62,300 bases of DNA from CAYVAP01 sp964343195 (lineage in GTDB: Bacteria; Bacteroidota; Bacteroidia; J057). Below the pieces are notes generated by a model. The model was not told the DNA's origin, searched no databases, and saw only the letters and a program-made list of their open reading frames with translations. The stretch is taken from contig CAYFIR010000018.1 of the NCBI GenBank assembly GCA_964343195.1, forward strand, positions 1 through 62,300. The letters run 5' to 3'. Position 1 is the first letter of the stretch. The number at the start of each line of letters is the position of its first letter. The position numbers and the translations under genes are program-made. This document shows positions 24,895 to 34,708 of the stretch, in pieces.

Positions 24895-27669
24895 ATGAAC
24901 TTTATGGCTACTAATTTTACCAAAACTGTCCTGAGCCTCGTGGCTATCGCCATGCTGTGGGTAGGGACTGCTGTGGCCCAAAACAGCATTACCGGTTCTG
25001 TTTTGGAAGAAGGAAGCGATGCTCCTCTAGTAGGTGCTAGTGTTATCCTGCAAGGTACCACCATGGGTGCCCTGACTGACGTTGACGGTGACTTCAACCT
25101 GAGCAATGTTGCTAACGGTGAGTACACTGTAGTGATCTCCTACTACGGCTTCGTAGCTTATGAAGCTGAAGTAGCTGTTAACGGAAACGTTGACCTTGGA
25201 ACCATCACCATGACTCCTAGCGGAGTAGGTCTGGATGAAGTAGAGATTCTTGCTTCTATCGTAACTGACCGCAAGACTCCTGTTGCTGTTTCTACCATCG
25301 ACGGAGATGTGGTTGCTCAACTGGTAGGAAACCAGGAATTCCCTGAGATCCTGCGCTCTACTCCTTCTATCTATGTAACCAAGCAGGGTGGTGGATTCGG
25401 TGATAGCCGCATCAACATCCGTGGTTTTGACCAGCGCAACACCGCTGTGATGATCAACGGTATCCCTGTAAACGACATGGAGAATGGTTGGGTATACTGG
25501 TCTAACTGGGCTGGTCTTTCTGACGTTACTTCTACCATCCAGGTTCAGCGTGGTCTGGGTGCTTCCAAGCTGGCAGTACCTTCTGTAGGGGGGTCTATCA
25601 ACATCGTAACCAACCCTGCTGACTTCAAGAAGGGTGGCGCTGCTACCTTCTCTCTGGGTAATGACGGATACCAGAAGTATGCTGCTGTAGCTTCTACTGG
25701 ACTGACTGCTAACGGATTCGCGGCTACTGTACAGTTGACTCACACTCGTGGTAACGGTTATGTACAGGGAACTGAGTTCCAGGCATACTCTTACTTCCTG
25801 TCTATGTCCAAGAACTTCGGTACCAAGCACACCCTGGCTCTGACTGCTCTGGGCGCTCCTCAGTGGCACCACCAGCGTCTTTACAACAGCTTTGACGCGA
25901 TTACTCTTTCTACTTACGACAACGAAGACATCGGAGGAATCCGCTTCAACCCACTTGCTGGTACTCTGAACGGTGAGGCTTTCTCTTTCCGTCGTAACTT
26001 CTACCACAAGCCAAAGGTATTCCTGAACCACTACTGGAACATCTCTGACCGCACCAGCCTGAAGACTTCTGCCTACGTATCTTTCGGTCTTGGTGGTGGT
26101 ACTGGCCCTCGTGGTCGTATCCAGAACGACTCTGCTTTCTGGTTTGACTCCTTCTCAGGATTCGGTGTAAACCTGCATGACGAAAATGGTCACTTCCGTT
26201 ACGATGACCTGGTTGCCTACCATCAGGGAACTGGTCAGCTAGGTGGCGACACCAAAGATCCTAACGGTGATGGTACCTACACTACTACCAGCAGCGGAGA
26301 CGGTATCATCCGTCGTGGTTCTATGAACTACCACACCTGGTACGGTATCCTGTCTACTCTGGATCACCAACTGACTGACAACCTGAATCTGGTTGCAGGT
26401 ATCGACGCCCGATATTACAAAGGGGAGCACTTCCGTCGCGTAGAGAACCTGATGGGACTGGATGGCTATGTTTCTCGTGCCAACACCAACAACCCTTCTA
26501 ACCTCATCACTGAGGTGGCTCCTGCCAACTTCGGCTCTTTCTACAGCAACAGCTACAAAGAGAGCAACAACGTACTGAACTATTACAACGACGGTCTGGT
26601 ATCGTGGTTGGGGCTGTTTACTCAGCTTGAGTACACTTCTGATCGCCTGACTGCCTTCGCTTCTTTCTCTGGATCAAACCAGGGCTTCAAGCGAATTGAC
26701 TACTTCGTTTACGAAAGCGATGATCCTGATCGCATCTCTGACTGGGAGAACTTCCTGGGCGGTACTGCCAAAGCTGGTGTAAGCTATGCCATCAACAACA
26801 AGATGAACGTATTCGTAAACGGTGGTTACTTCTCTCGTCAGCCTATCTTTGACAACGTATTCCTCAACTTCCGTAACGATGTAAACGAAGATGTGAAGAA
26901 CCAGACTGTACAGGCTTTCGAAGCTGGTTACAACTACACTTCTGGAAACTTCTCTGCTAGCCTGAACCTGTACCACACCCTATGGGGTAACCGTCAGTTT
27001 GACGAAGGTATCACCGTGCGTATCAACGATAGCACTCAGGTTGATGGACTGGCCATCTTTGAAAACGTAGCTCAGCTGCACCAGGGGGTTGAACTGGAAC
27101 TTAGCTACCGTCCTATTCCTCAGCTGTCCATCGACGCGATGCTGTCTGTAGGTAACTGGCGTTACACTGACAACTTCACCACCACCATCACTGACACTGA
27201 TAACAACCAGTCTTTGGGTGAAGCTACCATCTTTGCTCAGGATCTGAAGGTAGGTGATGCTGCTCAGACCACTGCCAACATCCGTGCTACTTACGAAGTA
27301 GTAAACGGTGTACGCATCTACGCTCAGTACTACTATGCTGACAACCTGTATGCTCAGTTTAACGTCAATGACAGCCAGTTCTTCACTGAAGATGCTCAGG
27401 TTGTAAAGCTTCCTTCTTATGGCCTGGTTGACGCTGGTGCATTTGCTCGCATCCCTGTTGGAAAGCTGTACCTGGAGTGGGGCTTCAACATGAACAACAT
27501 CCTGAACACCAAGTACATCTCCGAGCTGTATACCAACGATCTGGAAGGTATCAGCACCAACGACATGGGTGAGATGACCGACGCCGAGCTTGAGACCTTC
27601 AAGGCTCAGAACTTCGGTTTCTACGGCTTTGGTCGTACCTGGAACACTTCTCTGAAGATCCGCTTCTAG
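24895..27669 (+). CDS. TonB-dependent outer-membrane receptor
   Basis: A 924-residue receptor. The ATG at 24895 precedes a signal peptide (TKTVLSLVAIAMLWVGTAVAQ); another Met lies 3 codons later. Domains: carboxypeptidase-regulatory-like beta-sandwich (about 28-110, with GSVLEEGSDAPLVGASVILQG), plug (about 120-240, with RINIRGFDQRNTAVMINGIPVNDMENG), then a 22-strand barrel. It imports an unknown substrate using TonB energy. No SusD gene follows, so it is not a SusC/D pair. Codon choice differs sharply from neighbours, being dominated by GCT, GGT, TCT, GTA, AAC and CTG, typical of very highly expressed genes, so this is probably a major outer-membrane protein. A strong terminator follows. Confidence 0.93.
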   Translation: MNFMATNFTKTVLSLVAIAMLWVGTAVAQNSITGSVLEEGSDAPLVGASVILQGTTMGALTDVDGDFNLSNVANGEYTVVISYYGFVAYEAEVAVNGNVDLGTITMTPSGVGLDEVEILASIVTDRKTPVAVSTIDGDVVAQLVGNQEFPEILRSTPSIYVTKQGGGFGDSRINIRGFDQRNTAVMINGIPVNDMENGWVYWSNWAGLSDVTSTIQVQRGLGASKLAVPSVGGSINIVTNPADFKKGGAATFSLGNDGYQKYAAVASTGLTANGFAATVQLTHTRGNGYVQGTEFQAYSYFLSMSKNFGTKHTLALTALGAPQWHHQRLYNSFDAITLSTYDNEDIGGIRFNPLAGTLNGEAFSFRRNFYHKPKVFLNHYWNISDRTSLKTSAYVSFGLGGGTGPRGRIQNDSAFWFDSFSGFGVNLHDENGHFRYDDLVAYHQGTGQLGGDTKDPNGDGTYTTTSSGDGIIRRGSMNYHTWYGILSTLDHQLTDNLNLVAGIDARYYKGEHFRRVENLMGLDGYVSRANTNNPSNLITEVAPANFGSFYSNSYKESNNVLNYYNDGLVSWLGLFTQLEYTSDRLTAFASFSGSNQGFKRIDYFVYESDDPDRISDWENFLGGTAKAGVSYAINNKMNVFVNGGYFSRQPIFDNVFLNFRNDVNEDVKNQTVQAFEAGYNYTSGNFSASLNLYHTLWGNRQFDEGITVRINDSTQVDGLAIFENVAQLHQGVELELSYRPIPQLSIDAMLSVGNWRYTDNFTTTITDTDNNQSLGEATIFAQDLKVGDAAQTTANIRATYEVVNGVRIYAQYYYADNLYAQFNVNDSQFFTEDAQVVKLPSYGLVDAGAFARIPVGKLYLEWGFNMNNILNTKYISELYTNDLEGISTNDMGEMTDAELETFKAQNFGFYGFGRTWNTSLKIRF

Positions 27670-27713
27670 GCTGATCCTCAGTGAGGACCTGACTTCTTGT
27701 CAGATGTAATTTG

Positions 27714-27747
27714 CTCCCGGGAAGATATTCTTCCTGGGAGTTTTTTT
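27714..27747 (+). terminator. Strong terminator after the TonB receptor
   Basis: CTCCCgGGAAGA/TCTTCCtGGGAG (27714-27740) followed by seven T. A TCCTCA-g-TGAGGA palindrome (27675-27687) lies just upstream. Confidence 0.9.
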
Positions 27748-27877
27748 ATGCCCTTACCGCTCAAAACAGATGGTCATTTCCGGGGGAATTCATGATCGTT
27801 GCGCTCTGGATGAATAAAATATCGCTGTCTTGTGTTAGATTAGCCAGTACTCAAAACCTGAAATACTACTGCCAACC

Positions 27878-29617
27878 ATGCGCTGGATCCAACGCCCTGC
27901 CCCAGATTCTGATCTTGTAGCCCATCTGCAACAGGTACTCGCCAAAGATGCTCTGTTCCCTCAGCCACTGGCAGAGGTCCTCGTCAGGCGGGGAGTCGAG
28001 GATGTAGAGGCAGCCCGGATATTTTTCAAACCGGAGCTGTCGCAGCTACACGATCCGCGGCTCATGTGCGACATGGATCAGGCGGTTTCACGACTTATTC
28101 AGGCCCATCAGAAAAAGGAACTGATCCTGCTGTTTGGGGACTACGATGTGGATGGTACCACCTCGGTCGCGACCATGAAGCTCGCCCTCGATGAGCTCGG
28201 ATTTCAGACGATATACCACGTGCCGGATCGCTATGAGGAAGGCTATGGATTATCATTTCAGGGGATTGATTTTGGGCAAAGCAATGGTGCCACGCTGATG
28301 ATCACCCTTGACTGTGGCATCAAGGGCATCGAAAAAGTCCGATACGCCGGTATAAAAGGGATGGACACCATCATCTGTGACCACCACACCCCCGGGGAGG
28401 AACTGCCCCCGGCAGTGGCAGTGCTCGACCCCAAACGCAAGGACTGCGCCTACCCCTACAAGGAACTCACTGGCTGCGGCGTCGCCATGAAGCTGCTCGT
28501 CGCCCTGGTGGACGAAATGCGCATTCAGGGGCTACCTCTCCCAAATGACGATTATGACCCTTTCGAGCAGTATTCGGACCTCCTTGCCCTGAGCATCGCC
28601 TGCGACATCGTCCCCATTACCGGCGAAAACCGGGTGCTGGCTTATTTTGGGCTGCACAAGCTCCGCGACAATCCGACCCCGGGCATTGCGGCCCTCAAGG
28701 CACAGGCAAAAGACGAGCGCGAATGGAACATCTCAGATCTGGTCTTTTTCATTGGCCCCAGAATTAACTCCGCCGGCCGGCTCCACCACGCTCACGGTGC
28801 AGTAGAGGTGCTGCTAGGCCAGCAAAAAGACCTGATCACCATGGCCCAGGACCTGCACGAGTCCAACGAAGAGCGCAAAGAGCTCGACCAACTCATCACC
28901 CAGGAAGCCATCGCCCAGGCCAGCATCGACGAGGGGTTCGAAAAAGCCCACACGACAGTGCTATACAATCCGCAGTGGCACAAGGGAATCATCGGCATCG
29001 TGGCTTCTCGGATGGTCGAGACCTATTTTCGACCCACCATCCTGATGACGCGCTCGCAGGACAAGCTCGTCGGCTCGGCCCGTAGTGTGCCGGGATTTGA
29101 CCTCTACCAGGCGCTGGAAGCCTGTGATGAGCACCTCCTCCAGTGGGGCGGACATAAATACGCGGCTGGTCTAACCCTCAAGGAAGAAAACTTTACGGCC
29201 TTCAAAAGACAGTTCGAAGCCGCCGTTGCAGCCCACATCACTCCCGAACAGCGAGAGGCGACGCTGTATCTGGATGCTGAAGTGACCTTTGACCAGATCG
29301 ATGCCCGGCTGGTAAGGTTGATCAACCGAATGGAACCTTTTGGCCCTAGTAACCGACGTCCGACCTTTTTTGCGCGAAATGTGGAGGTCTTGCACGCGAC
29401 AGTGATGAAAGAAAAGCACGTAAGACTGGTGCTCCAGCAGGGTCCGGTCATGTGGGAAGGAGTCGGGTTTAATCTTGCAGAGAAATACCATAGCCTGGAG
29501 GGCCAACGTTTGGATGTTGCCTTCCAGCCGTTTTTCAATACCTGGAATCAGAAAGTGAAGCTTAACTTACGCCTCAAAGACCTGAAACCTATCCATGAAG
29601 CTATTCATTCGCTTTGA
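27878..29617 (+). CDS. recJ: Single-stranded-DNA-specific exonuclease RecJ
   Basis: A 579-residue 5'-3' ssDNA exonuclease for recombination and mismatch repair. DHH motifs in order: FGDYDVDGTTS (motif I, near residue 88), LDCGIKGIEKV, CDHHTPGE (motif III), the DPKRKDCAYPYKELTGCGVAMKL strand, and SAGRLHHA. DHHA1 follows with NPQWHKGIIGIVASRMVE and SARSVPGFDLYQALEAC, then GGHKYAAGLTL and an OB-fold near residues 460-575. Length is normal for the short form. The 3' end overlaps the next gene by 23 bp. Confidence 0.96.
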   Translation: MRWIQRPAPDSDLVAHLQQVLAKDALFPQPLAEVLVRRGVEDVEAARIFFKPELSQLHDPRLMCDMDQAVSRLIQAHQKKELILLFGDYDVDGTTSVATMKLALDELGFQTIYHVPDRYEEGYGLSFQGIDFGQSNGATLMITLDCGIKGIEKVRYAGIKGMDTIICDHHTPGEELPPAVAVLDPKRKDCAYPYKELTGCGVAMKLLVALVDEMRIQGLPLPNDDYDPFEQYSDLLALSIACDIVPITGENRVLAYFGLHKLRDNPTPGIAALKAQAKDEREWNISDLVFFIGPRINSAGRLHHAHGAVEVLLGQQKDLITMAQDLHESNEERKELDQLITQEAIAQASIDEGFEKAHTTVLYNPQWHKGIIGIVASRMVETYFRPTILMTRSQDKLVGSARSVPGFDLYQALEACDEHLLQWGGHKYAAGLTLKEENFTAFKRQFEAAVAAHITPEQREATLYLDAEVTFDQIDARLVRLINRMEPFGPSNRRPTFFARNVEVLHATVMKEKHVRLVLQQGPVMWEGVGFNLAEKYHSLEGQRLDVAFQPFFNTWNQKVKLNLRLKDLKPIHEAIHSL

Positions 29618-32255
29618 CCTGTCCCTGTTTGCTTCCCGCTCGCTCTATTTGTTCACCTCCTTCTTCTTGTTGATGGCCTTAGGCTTTCCCGATGTATCCG
29701 GGCAGGTGATCAACTGGAATTATGAAGAAATCACCCGCGACATTTACCAGTCGGGTAGCAGACCCGACCTCTATGTCGATGGCCAGGGAAACTTCCATGT
29801 TTCCTACTGGAGATCCAATGATGACAAACTGGGTTATGCCTACCGAAACCAGGCCACAGGAGCCTGGACAGTAGAATCTGTCCCAGACCCGGGACTGTGC
29901 GGATATGCCTCGGCGGTCATAGCCGAGAGCGATGGCACGGTACATATCGTTTACCATAGCGACCTGGCAGGGAATGTTGTGCTCAAGCACGCGACCAAAC
30001 CCAGCACGGGGAACTGGAGCATTAGCACCCTGATTGACAGCTCCTATCTGGGGCTTTACGGGGCTGACCTTCAATATCCGACCCATATGCAGCATTCGCT
30101 GGATCTCTATTTCACCCCGGATCAAAAGGTCGGTCTGTCCTACTTCAACGCAGATTACGGTCTGGTGCTTACCTGTTCGGGAGTGGGCTTTACCTACTTC
30201 AACTATCAAATGGATCTGGAAGGAGCCATTTTGGACCAGGGAAACTGGACCGCAGTAGCATATGAAAACATCCCCTACCAGGGGCCTTTCCCCACCTGCC
30301 TGAACCGTGGGGACCGATTCGGAGAATTTGTTACCCTGCTCAACGGTCCCAGCGGGGAGACTTATGGCCTGGCCAACTCCATGCATAACAATGAGCTGGT
30401 TTTTTACAAAGGCACAGACGAGAACCCTGCTCTATGGGATCGCTTTTCACTCGACCAACTGGGGAACTACCTCAGTGATCCGGAATTCTACGAAGGATTT
30501 GGGTTCATCGACGCCAGGATCGGGGCCAATGGATTTATCCATGCGACTTACCACACCACAGAGCTCTATGGAGCCACCGGGCTGGCGACCAGTCGGCAAA
30601 AGCTGGTGTACGCCCGCTTTCATCCCGACTCGATGGGCAAGCCGGACTACGAGCCATTCCGATATGCCTTTCCGGGACAAACGGAGCCACGCTACTATGC
30701 GACCATTTCCCCCAAGGATTCCAACAATATCTCACTGACCTACTTTCAGCGGAATAGTGGCGATGTCATCATCCAGGATACAGATGATGGAGGCCTGACC
30801 TGGAGCGACCCCGACACGCTTTATCAGGATGTGACGGTCAATTCCATGATGCGCAGCAGTATAATTGGAGACAGCCTGCACCTGCTGCTGTATGACACCC
30901 GCAGCGATCAGATCAAAATGGCCAGCCGATACCTCAAGGACATTCCTGCTATCTGGCGATACAGTGCTGCGACGCTGAGTCAGGCCCAGGGGGAATTGAC
31001 CTCTTCAGTGGTAGAAAGAAATTCGGGCGAGGATCAGGTATGGGTGGCCTATTACGATGGACTGAGTGGTGGAGTACAGCTAAGTGAACGCTCTGGAGCT
31101 ACCTGGACCACAAGCACCGTATTGCCCGAAGTAAAAATCGGAGCGATGGAGCTACAGAAGCGAGAAAATGGGGAACTGCTGATTGTTCACACCGAAGCCT
31201 CAACCAATCAACTCAAACTGGCCCGCCGACAGGGCAGTGTGTGGGGACTGACGGACATCCCTTCCACCGGACAGGCTACCGCCATTTCAACTGCGATAGA
31301 AGGCAATGATTTGCACCTGTGCTATTATGACCCCATCAATCAGGCCCTCCGCTACTCCCATCTCGATGGAAGCGGTAGTTGGCAACACACATGGGTGGAC
31401 AGCAGCAGCACCTTTGTAGGCAGGCAACCTAGCCTCAAAGTGGACTCCCTTGGCGGCATCCACATCGGCTATTACGATCCCGGCAATGCTCAGTTGAAGT
31501 ATGCCTATCGTCCTGAAGGAGGCAACTGGGACACAGAATCACTGGTTTTAGATGGCTCCGTAGAAGCTGCAAGTCTGGAACTTGCCCTCAAATCAGACCT
31601 TACCCCCATGATTGCCTACAAGAACAATGTCGTAGACTCGATATTCCTGGCCGAAAGGATTTCCGGAACCTGGCAGACCGCTTCTATGAAAGGCACCCAG
31701 TCCGCTACCTCCGGGCGACCTCTACGCATGCTGATTGACGACCTTGACCGTCCATGGATCCTATACAACTTTCCTACAGCGATCAACGAATTACGGCTTG
31801 TACGCCGAAATGTGGCAGGTGAGTGGCGTCAGGTATCTGTACTCAGCAATGGAGCAGGCATCGCAGGCGAATTTGACTTTCATCGCCTGGAAAAGGATTT
31901 TTATATCATCGGGCGCCAGAATCAGCCGGAAGAGACCGGGGTCGGGCTCCTCTATTCCCCCAATGGAGTGCAGACCAATGTGCCTGCTCCCGCAGAGTCT
32001 ATCGGTCTTTCTATTGCCCCCAATCCAACTTCAGGACAACTCAGCGTACAGTGGCAACAGTACAGCGTACAGCCTGTAACCATCCGACTATACAACCTCA
32101 CGGGTCAGCAGGTACTCCTTGTGGAGGAAAAAGCCCCCCGCAATCCTGGGATTCAGGTACAGCATCTGGACCTGGGTGAGCTTCCTGATGGCCTGTATCT
32201 GATGCAAATGCAACTGGGAACTGAAGTTTACCAGTCCAGGGTATTGAAGAACTAG
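29595..32255 (+). CDS. Large secreted protein with type A T9SS sorting domain
   Basis: An 886-residue protein with an N-terminal signal peptide (hydrophobic LYLFTSFFLLMALGFPDVSG). The central 750 residues repeat a W-x(3)-strand pattern with blocks such as NFHVSYWRSNDDKLGYAYRNQATGAW and GGIHIGYYDPGNAQLKYAYRPEGGNW. Each has H-x-x-Y/Y-Y-D, then a K-L/Q-x-Y-A strand and a W, which suggests one or two multi-blade beta-propellers of sialidase-like type. Asp-box-like STTWSDPDT motifs appear (DGGLTWSDPDTL). The last 80 residues (LSIAPNPTSGQLSVQW to YQSRVLKN) are a type A (Por-type) sorting domain. It is a surface or released protein; no catalytic residues were identified. Its start lies inside recJ, an odd pairing for a secreted protein. 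Confidence 0.85.
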   Translation: MKLFIRFDLSLFASRSLYLFTSFFLLMALGFPDVSGQVINWNYEEITRDIYQSGSRPDLYVDGQGNFHVSYWRSNDDKLGYAYRNQATGAWTVESVPDPGLCGYASAVIAESDGTVHIVYHSDLAGNVVLKHATKPSTGNWSISTLIDSSYLGLYGADLQYPTHMQHSLDLYFTPDQKVGLSYFNADYGLVLTCSGVGFTYFNYQMDLEGAILDQGNWTAVAYENIPYQGPFPTCLNRGDRFGEFVTLLNGPSGETYGLANSMHNNELVFYKGTDENPALWDRFSLDQLGNYLSDPEFYEGFGFIDARIGANGFIHATYHTTELYGATGLATSRQKLVYARFHPDSMGKPDYEPFRYAFPGQTEPRYYATISPKDSNNISLTYFQRNSGDVIIQDTDDGGLTWSDPDTLYQDVTVNSMMRSSIIGDSLHLLLYDTRSDQIKMASRYLKDIPAIWRYSAATLSQAQGELTSSVVERNSGEDQVWVAYYDGLSGGVQLSERSGATWTTSTVLPEVKIGAMELQKRENGELLIVHTEASTNQLKLARRQGSVWGLTDIPSTGQATAISTAIEGNDLHLCYYDPINQALRYSHLDGSGSWQHTWVDSSSTFVGRQPSLKVDSLGGIHIGYYDPGNAQLKYAYRPEGGNWDTESLVLDGSVEAASLELALKSDLTPMIAYKNNVVDSIFLAERISGTWQTASMKGTQSATSGRPLRMLIDDLDRPWILYNFPTAINELRLVRRNVAGEWRQVSVLSNGAGIAGEFDFHRLEKDFYIIGRQNQPEETGVGLLYSPNGVQTNVPAPAESIGLSIAPNPTSGQLSVQWQQYSVQPVTIRLYNLTGQQVLLVEEKAPRNPGIQVQHLDLGELPDGLYLMQMQLGTEVYQSRVLKN

Positions 32256-32317
32256 TCAGTTATTGGTAGCTTCCGGTAGGGCTTCGTAAAAGTTGGCTAA
32301 TATTCTGATATTGCACT

Positions 32318-33046
32318 ATGGTATTGAGCGCCCGAAATCTGGTCAAACGCTACCGACAGCGTGCTGTGGTAAAAGAGGTTTCCCTGGAGGTCAATCAGGG
32401 GGAAATTGTAGGACTGCTCGGCCCCAACGGGGCGGGGAAGACGACAACCTTTTATATGATCGTGGGACTCATACGGCCCAATAGCGGCCAGATTTTCCTC
32501 GAAGACCGCGAAATCACCCGCCTGCCGATGTACAAGCGGGGGCAGCTTGGGATCGGTTATCTGGCACAGGAAGCCTCCGTTTTTCGCCACCTCTCGGTAG
32601 AAGACAACATAATGGCCGTGCTGGAAATGGGCACCCGCCTGACCCGCAAGGAGCGGCAGATGAAAACCGATCAGTTGCTGGAGGAATTTGGTATCACGCA
32701 CGTCCGTAAAAACCTCGGCAAGGTACTTTCGGGCGGGGAACGCCGCCGGACAGAAATCGCCCGGGCCCTTGCGGTAGACCCAACCTTCATCCTGCTGGAC
32801 GAACCATTTGCCGGAATTGACCCCAAGGCTGTCGAGGACATCCAGGCACTGGTTTCTGACCTTTCTCAGCGCAATATCGGCATCCTCATCACCGACCACG
32901 ACGTCCACGCTACCCTGGGCATCACCGATCGGGCCTATATCCTGTTCGAAGGACAGATACGGATTTCGGGATCTGCCGAAGAAATCGCCAACGACCCTGA
33001 AGCAAGACGGCTGTATTTAGGAGAAAAGTTCAAAATGAACCGCTGA
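32318..33046 (+). CDS. lptB: LPS export ABC transporter ATP-binding protein
   Basis: A 242-residue ABC ATPase that powers lipopolysaccharide extraction by LptFG. Walker A is GPNGAGKTTT (about 36-45), the Q-loop region is YLAQEASVFRHLSVEDNI, which is distinctive for LptB, the signature is LSGGERRRTEIARAL, Walker B is FILLDEPFAGIDP, and the switch His is in ITDHDVHATL. Length matches LptB. The stop overlaps the next ATG by one base (TGATG), implying translational coupling to the GH3 gene. Confidence 0.94.
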   Translation: MVLSARNLVKRYRQRAVVKEVSLEVNQGEIVGLLGPNGAGKTTTFYMIVGLIRPNSGQIFLEDREITRLPMYKRGQLGIGYLAQEASVFRHLSVEDNIMAVLEMGTRLTRKERQMKTDQLLEEFGITHVRKNLGKVLSGGERRRTEIARALAVDPTFILLDEPFAGIDPKAVEDIQALVSDLSQRNIGILITDHDVHATLGITDRAYILFEGQIRISGSAEEIANDPEARRLYLGEKFKMNR

Positions 33047-34581
33047 TGAATAGAATGGTACACAACATCGCCAGCTGGTACCTGAAACACCGTGTGGATC
33101 AGGTCAAGGCTTTCATGGAGCGCCCCCATGACGCCCAGCTAAAGTGGTTTGAGTACCTTACCCAGCGTGGCACCCATACCAAATGGGGCGAAGAATTTGG
33201 CTACGAAAGGAGCATCACCCTCGACCAGTTTAGGGAGCGTGTCCCCATCTCAACCTATGAGGAGCTATATCCCTGGATTGAGCGGGCATTTGAGGGCGAA
33301 ACAGACGTCCTCTGGCCAGGCAAGCTAAACTGGTTCGCCAAGTCCTCCGGCACCACCAACGACAAGTCCAAGTACATCCCTGTTACCGAAGAAACCCTCG
33401 AGGACTGCCACTTCAAGGCTGGACAACATATGCTGGCCCTCTACCTGGATCAGCATCCTGAGTCCAAGCTATTTACCGGTAAAGCCCTCTCCATTGGAGG
33501 TACCCATAGCCCACACCCCAAAGCAAAAAACATCCGATGCGGCGACGTCAGTGCCGTCATGCTGGAAAACCTGCCCATGTTCTATGAACTGATGCGCACG
33601 CCGAGCAAGAGCGTGGCGCTCATGGCAGACTGGGAAGAAAAGATCGAGGCCATGGCCAAAGAGGTCATGTATGAGGATGTCACCTCAATCGCTGGCGTTC
33701 CCACGTGGACCATGGTGCTCATCAATCATATGTTCGAAAAGCTGGGCATCAAGTCACGCAACCTCCGTGAGATCTGGCCCAACCTGGAGCTTTTCCTCCA
33801 CGGCGGAGTAAGTTTTGATCCCTATCGGGCTCAGTTTCAGCAACTGCTGCCCAGCGGCACCATGAACTATATGGACGTTTACAATGCGTCTGAGGGCTTT
33901 TTTGCGGTGCAATATGATCTTAGCCGCCCCGATCTGCTGCTGATGCTGGACTATGGCATCTTCTACGAATTTATTCCACTGGAAGAAGTAGGAAAAGATC
34001 ATCCAAAGACGCATGTACTGGATGAGGTAGAGCTAAACAAGCAATATGCAGTCGTAATCAGCACCAATAGTGGCCTTTGGCGCTATCAGGTCGGCGATAC
34101 CATCATTTTCACCCAAAAAGATCCCTTCCTCATCAAGGTCACGGGTCGTACCAAGCACTTCATCAATGCCTTTGGGGAAGAACTGATGGTGGAAAATGCC
34201 GAGGCAGCTATTACCAAGGCCTGTCAGGTGACCGGGGCCCGCATCACCAATTATACGGCCGCTCCGATTTACTTCGAAGGCAATCAGCGCGGCGGTCACG
34301 AATGGCTCATCGAGTTTGAGCAAACCCCGGATGACCAGACGCGATTCGAGGAAGTGCTGGACCAGACCCTGCGAGATGTCAACTCAGACTACGACGCCAA
34401 GCGCAGCGGCAACCTCGCCCTGGACAAGCCCCTGATCCACGTCATGCCTGTCGGTACGTTTCACGAATGGATGAAGCAACGCGGCAAACTCGGTGGTCAG
34501 CACAAAGTACCCCGTCTCGCCAACAACCGCCGCTACCTGGAAGAAGTCCTGGAACTGGTATCGGAGACCAGGAATTCCTAA
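33046..34581 (+). CDS. GH3-family acyl-adenylate-forming protein
   Basis: A 511-residue protein of the GH3 auxin-responsive-promoter family. Members adenylate a carboxylic acid and join it to an amine or amino acid. Visible motifs are WFAKSSGTTNDKSKYIPVT, the ATP-binding loop equivalent to S-S-G-T-T-x-G/D-x-x-K; then YNASEGFFAVQYD, the Y-x-x-S/T-E motif; and GLWRYQVGDTIIFT with the catalytic-type Asp. In bacteria the substrate is unknown. One-base overlap with lptB suggests a role linked to lipid or envelope chemistry, but this is context only. Confidence 0.88.
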   Translation: MNRMVHNIASWYLKHRVDQVKAFMERPHDAQLKWFEYLTQRGTHTKWGEEFGYERSITLDQFRERVPISTYEELYPWIERAFEGETDVLWPGKLNWFAKSSGTTNDKSKYIPVTEETLEDCHFKAGQHMLALYLDQHPESKLFTGKALSIGGTHSPHPKAKNIRCGDVSAVMLENLPMFYELMRTPSKSVALMADWEEKIEAMAKEVMYEDVTSIAGVPTWTMVLINHMFEKLGIKSRNLREIWPNLELFLHGGVSFDPYRAQFQQLLPSGTMNYMDVYNASEGFFAVQYDLSRPDLLLMLDYGIFYEFIPLEEVGKDHPKTHVLDEVELNKQYAVVISTNSGLWRYQVGDTIIFTQKDPFLIKVTGRTKHFINAFGEELMVENAEAAITKACQVTGARITNYTAAPIYFEGNQRGGHEWLIEFEQTPDDQTRFEEVLDQTLRDVNSDYDAKRSGNLALDKPLIHVMPVGTFHEWMKQRGKLGGQHKVPRLANNRRYLEEVLELVSETRNS

Positions 34582-34643
34582 AGGCGACAGAGCAGGCTGA
34601 TATCCAAACTCCTGGATTGCATAGCTTAATGAGGCAAAAACTA

Positions 34644-34676
34644 ATGCAGATTGGGAATTGGATTCCCAATCTGCAT
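34644..34676. repeat. Perfect 15-bp inverted repeat with 3-nt loop
   Basis: Arms ATGCAGATTGGGAAT and ATTCCCAATCTGCAT around TGG. On the minus strand it is followed by TTAGTTTTT. As a plus-strand transcript end for the GH3 gene it lacks a T-run. The right arm overlaps an ATG (34675) that opens a short frame before the ATPase remnant; compare the palindromes at 56555-56617. Confidence 0.7.
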
Positions 34677-34708
34677 GAAAAAAGTCGCCGTATTTTCATG
34701 TAATTTAG

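Noticed and set aside
25027..26031. 334-codon minus-strand ORF opposite the TonB receptor
   Set aside because: It arises from the biased codon use of the receptor gene; the translation is Ser/Val-rich low-complexity text with no domain.
34644..34676. Palindrome as the terminator of the GH3 gene
   Set aside because: Not favoured because the plus strand lacks a T-run after the stem, and the right arm overlaps an ATG as in the second ATPase remnant. A minus-strand terminator role remains possible.
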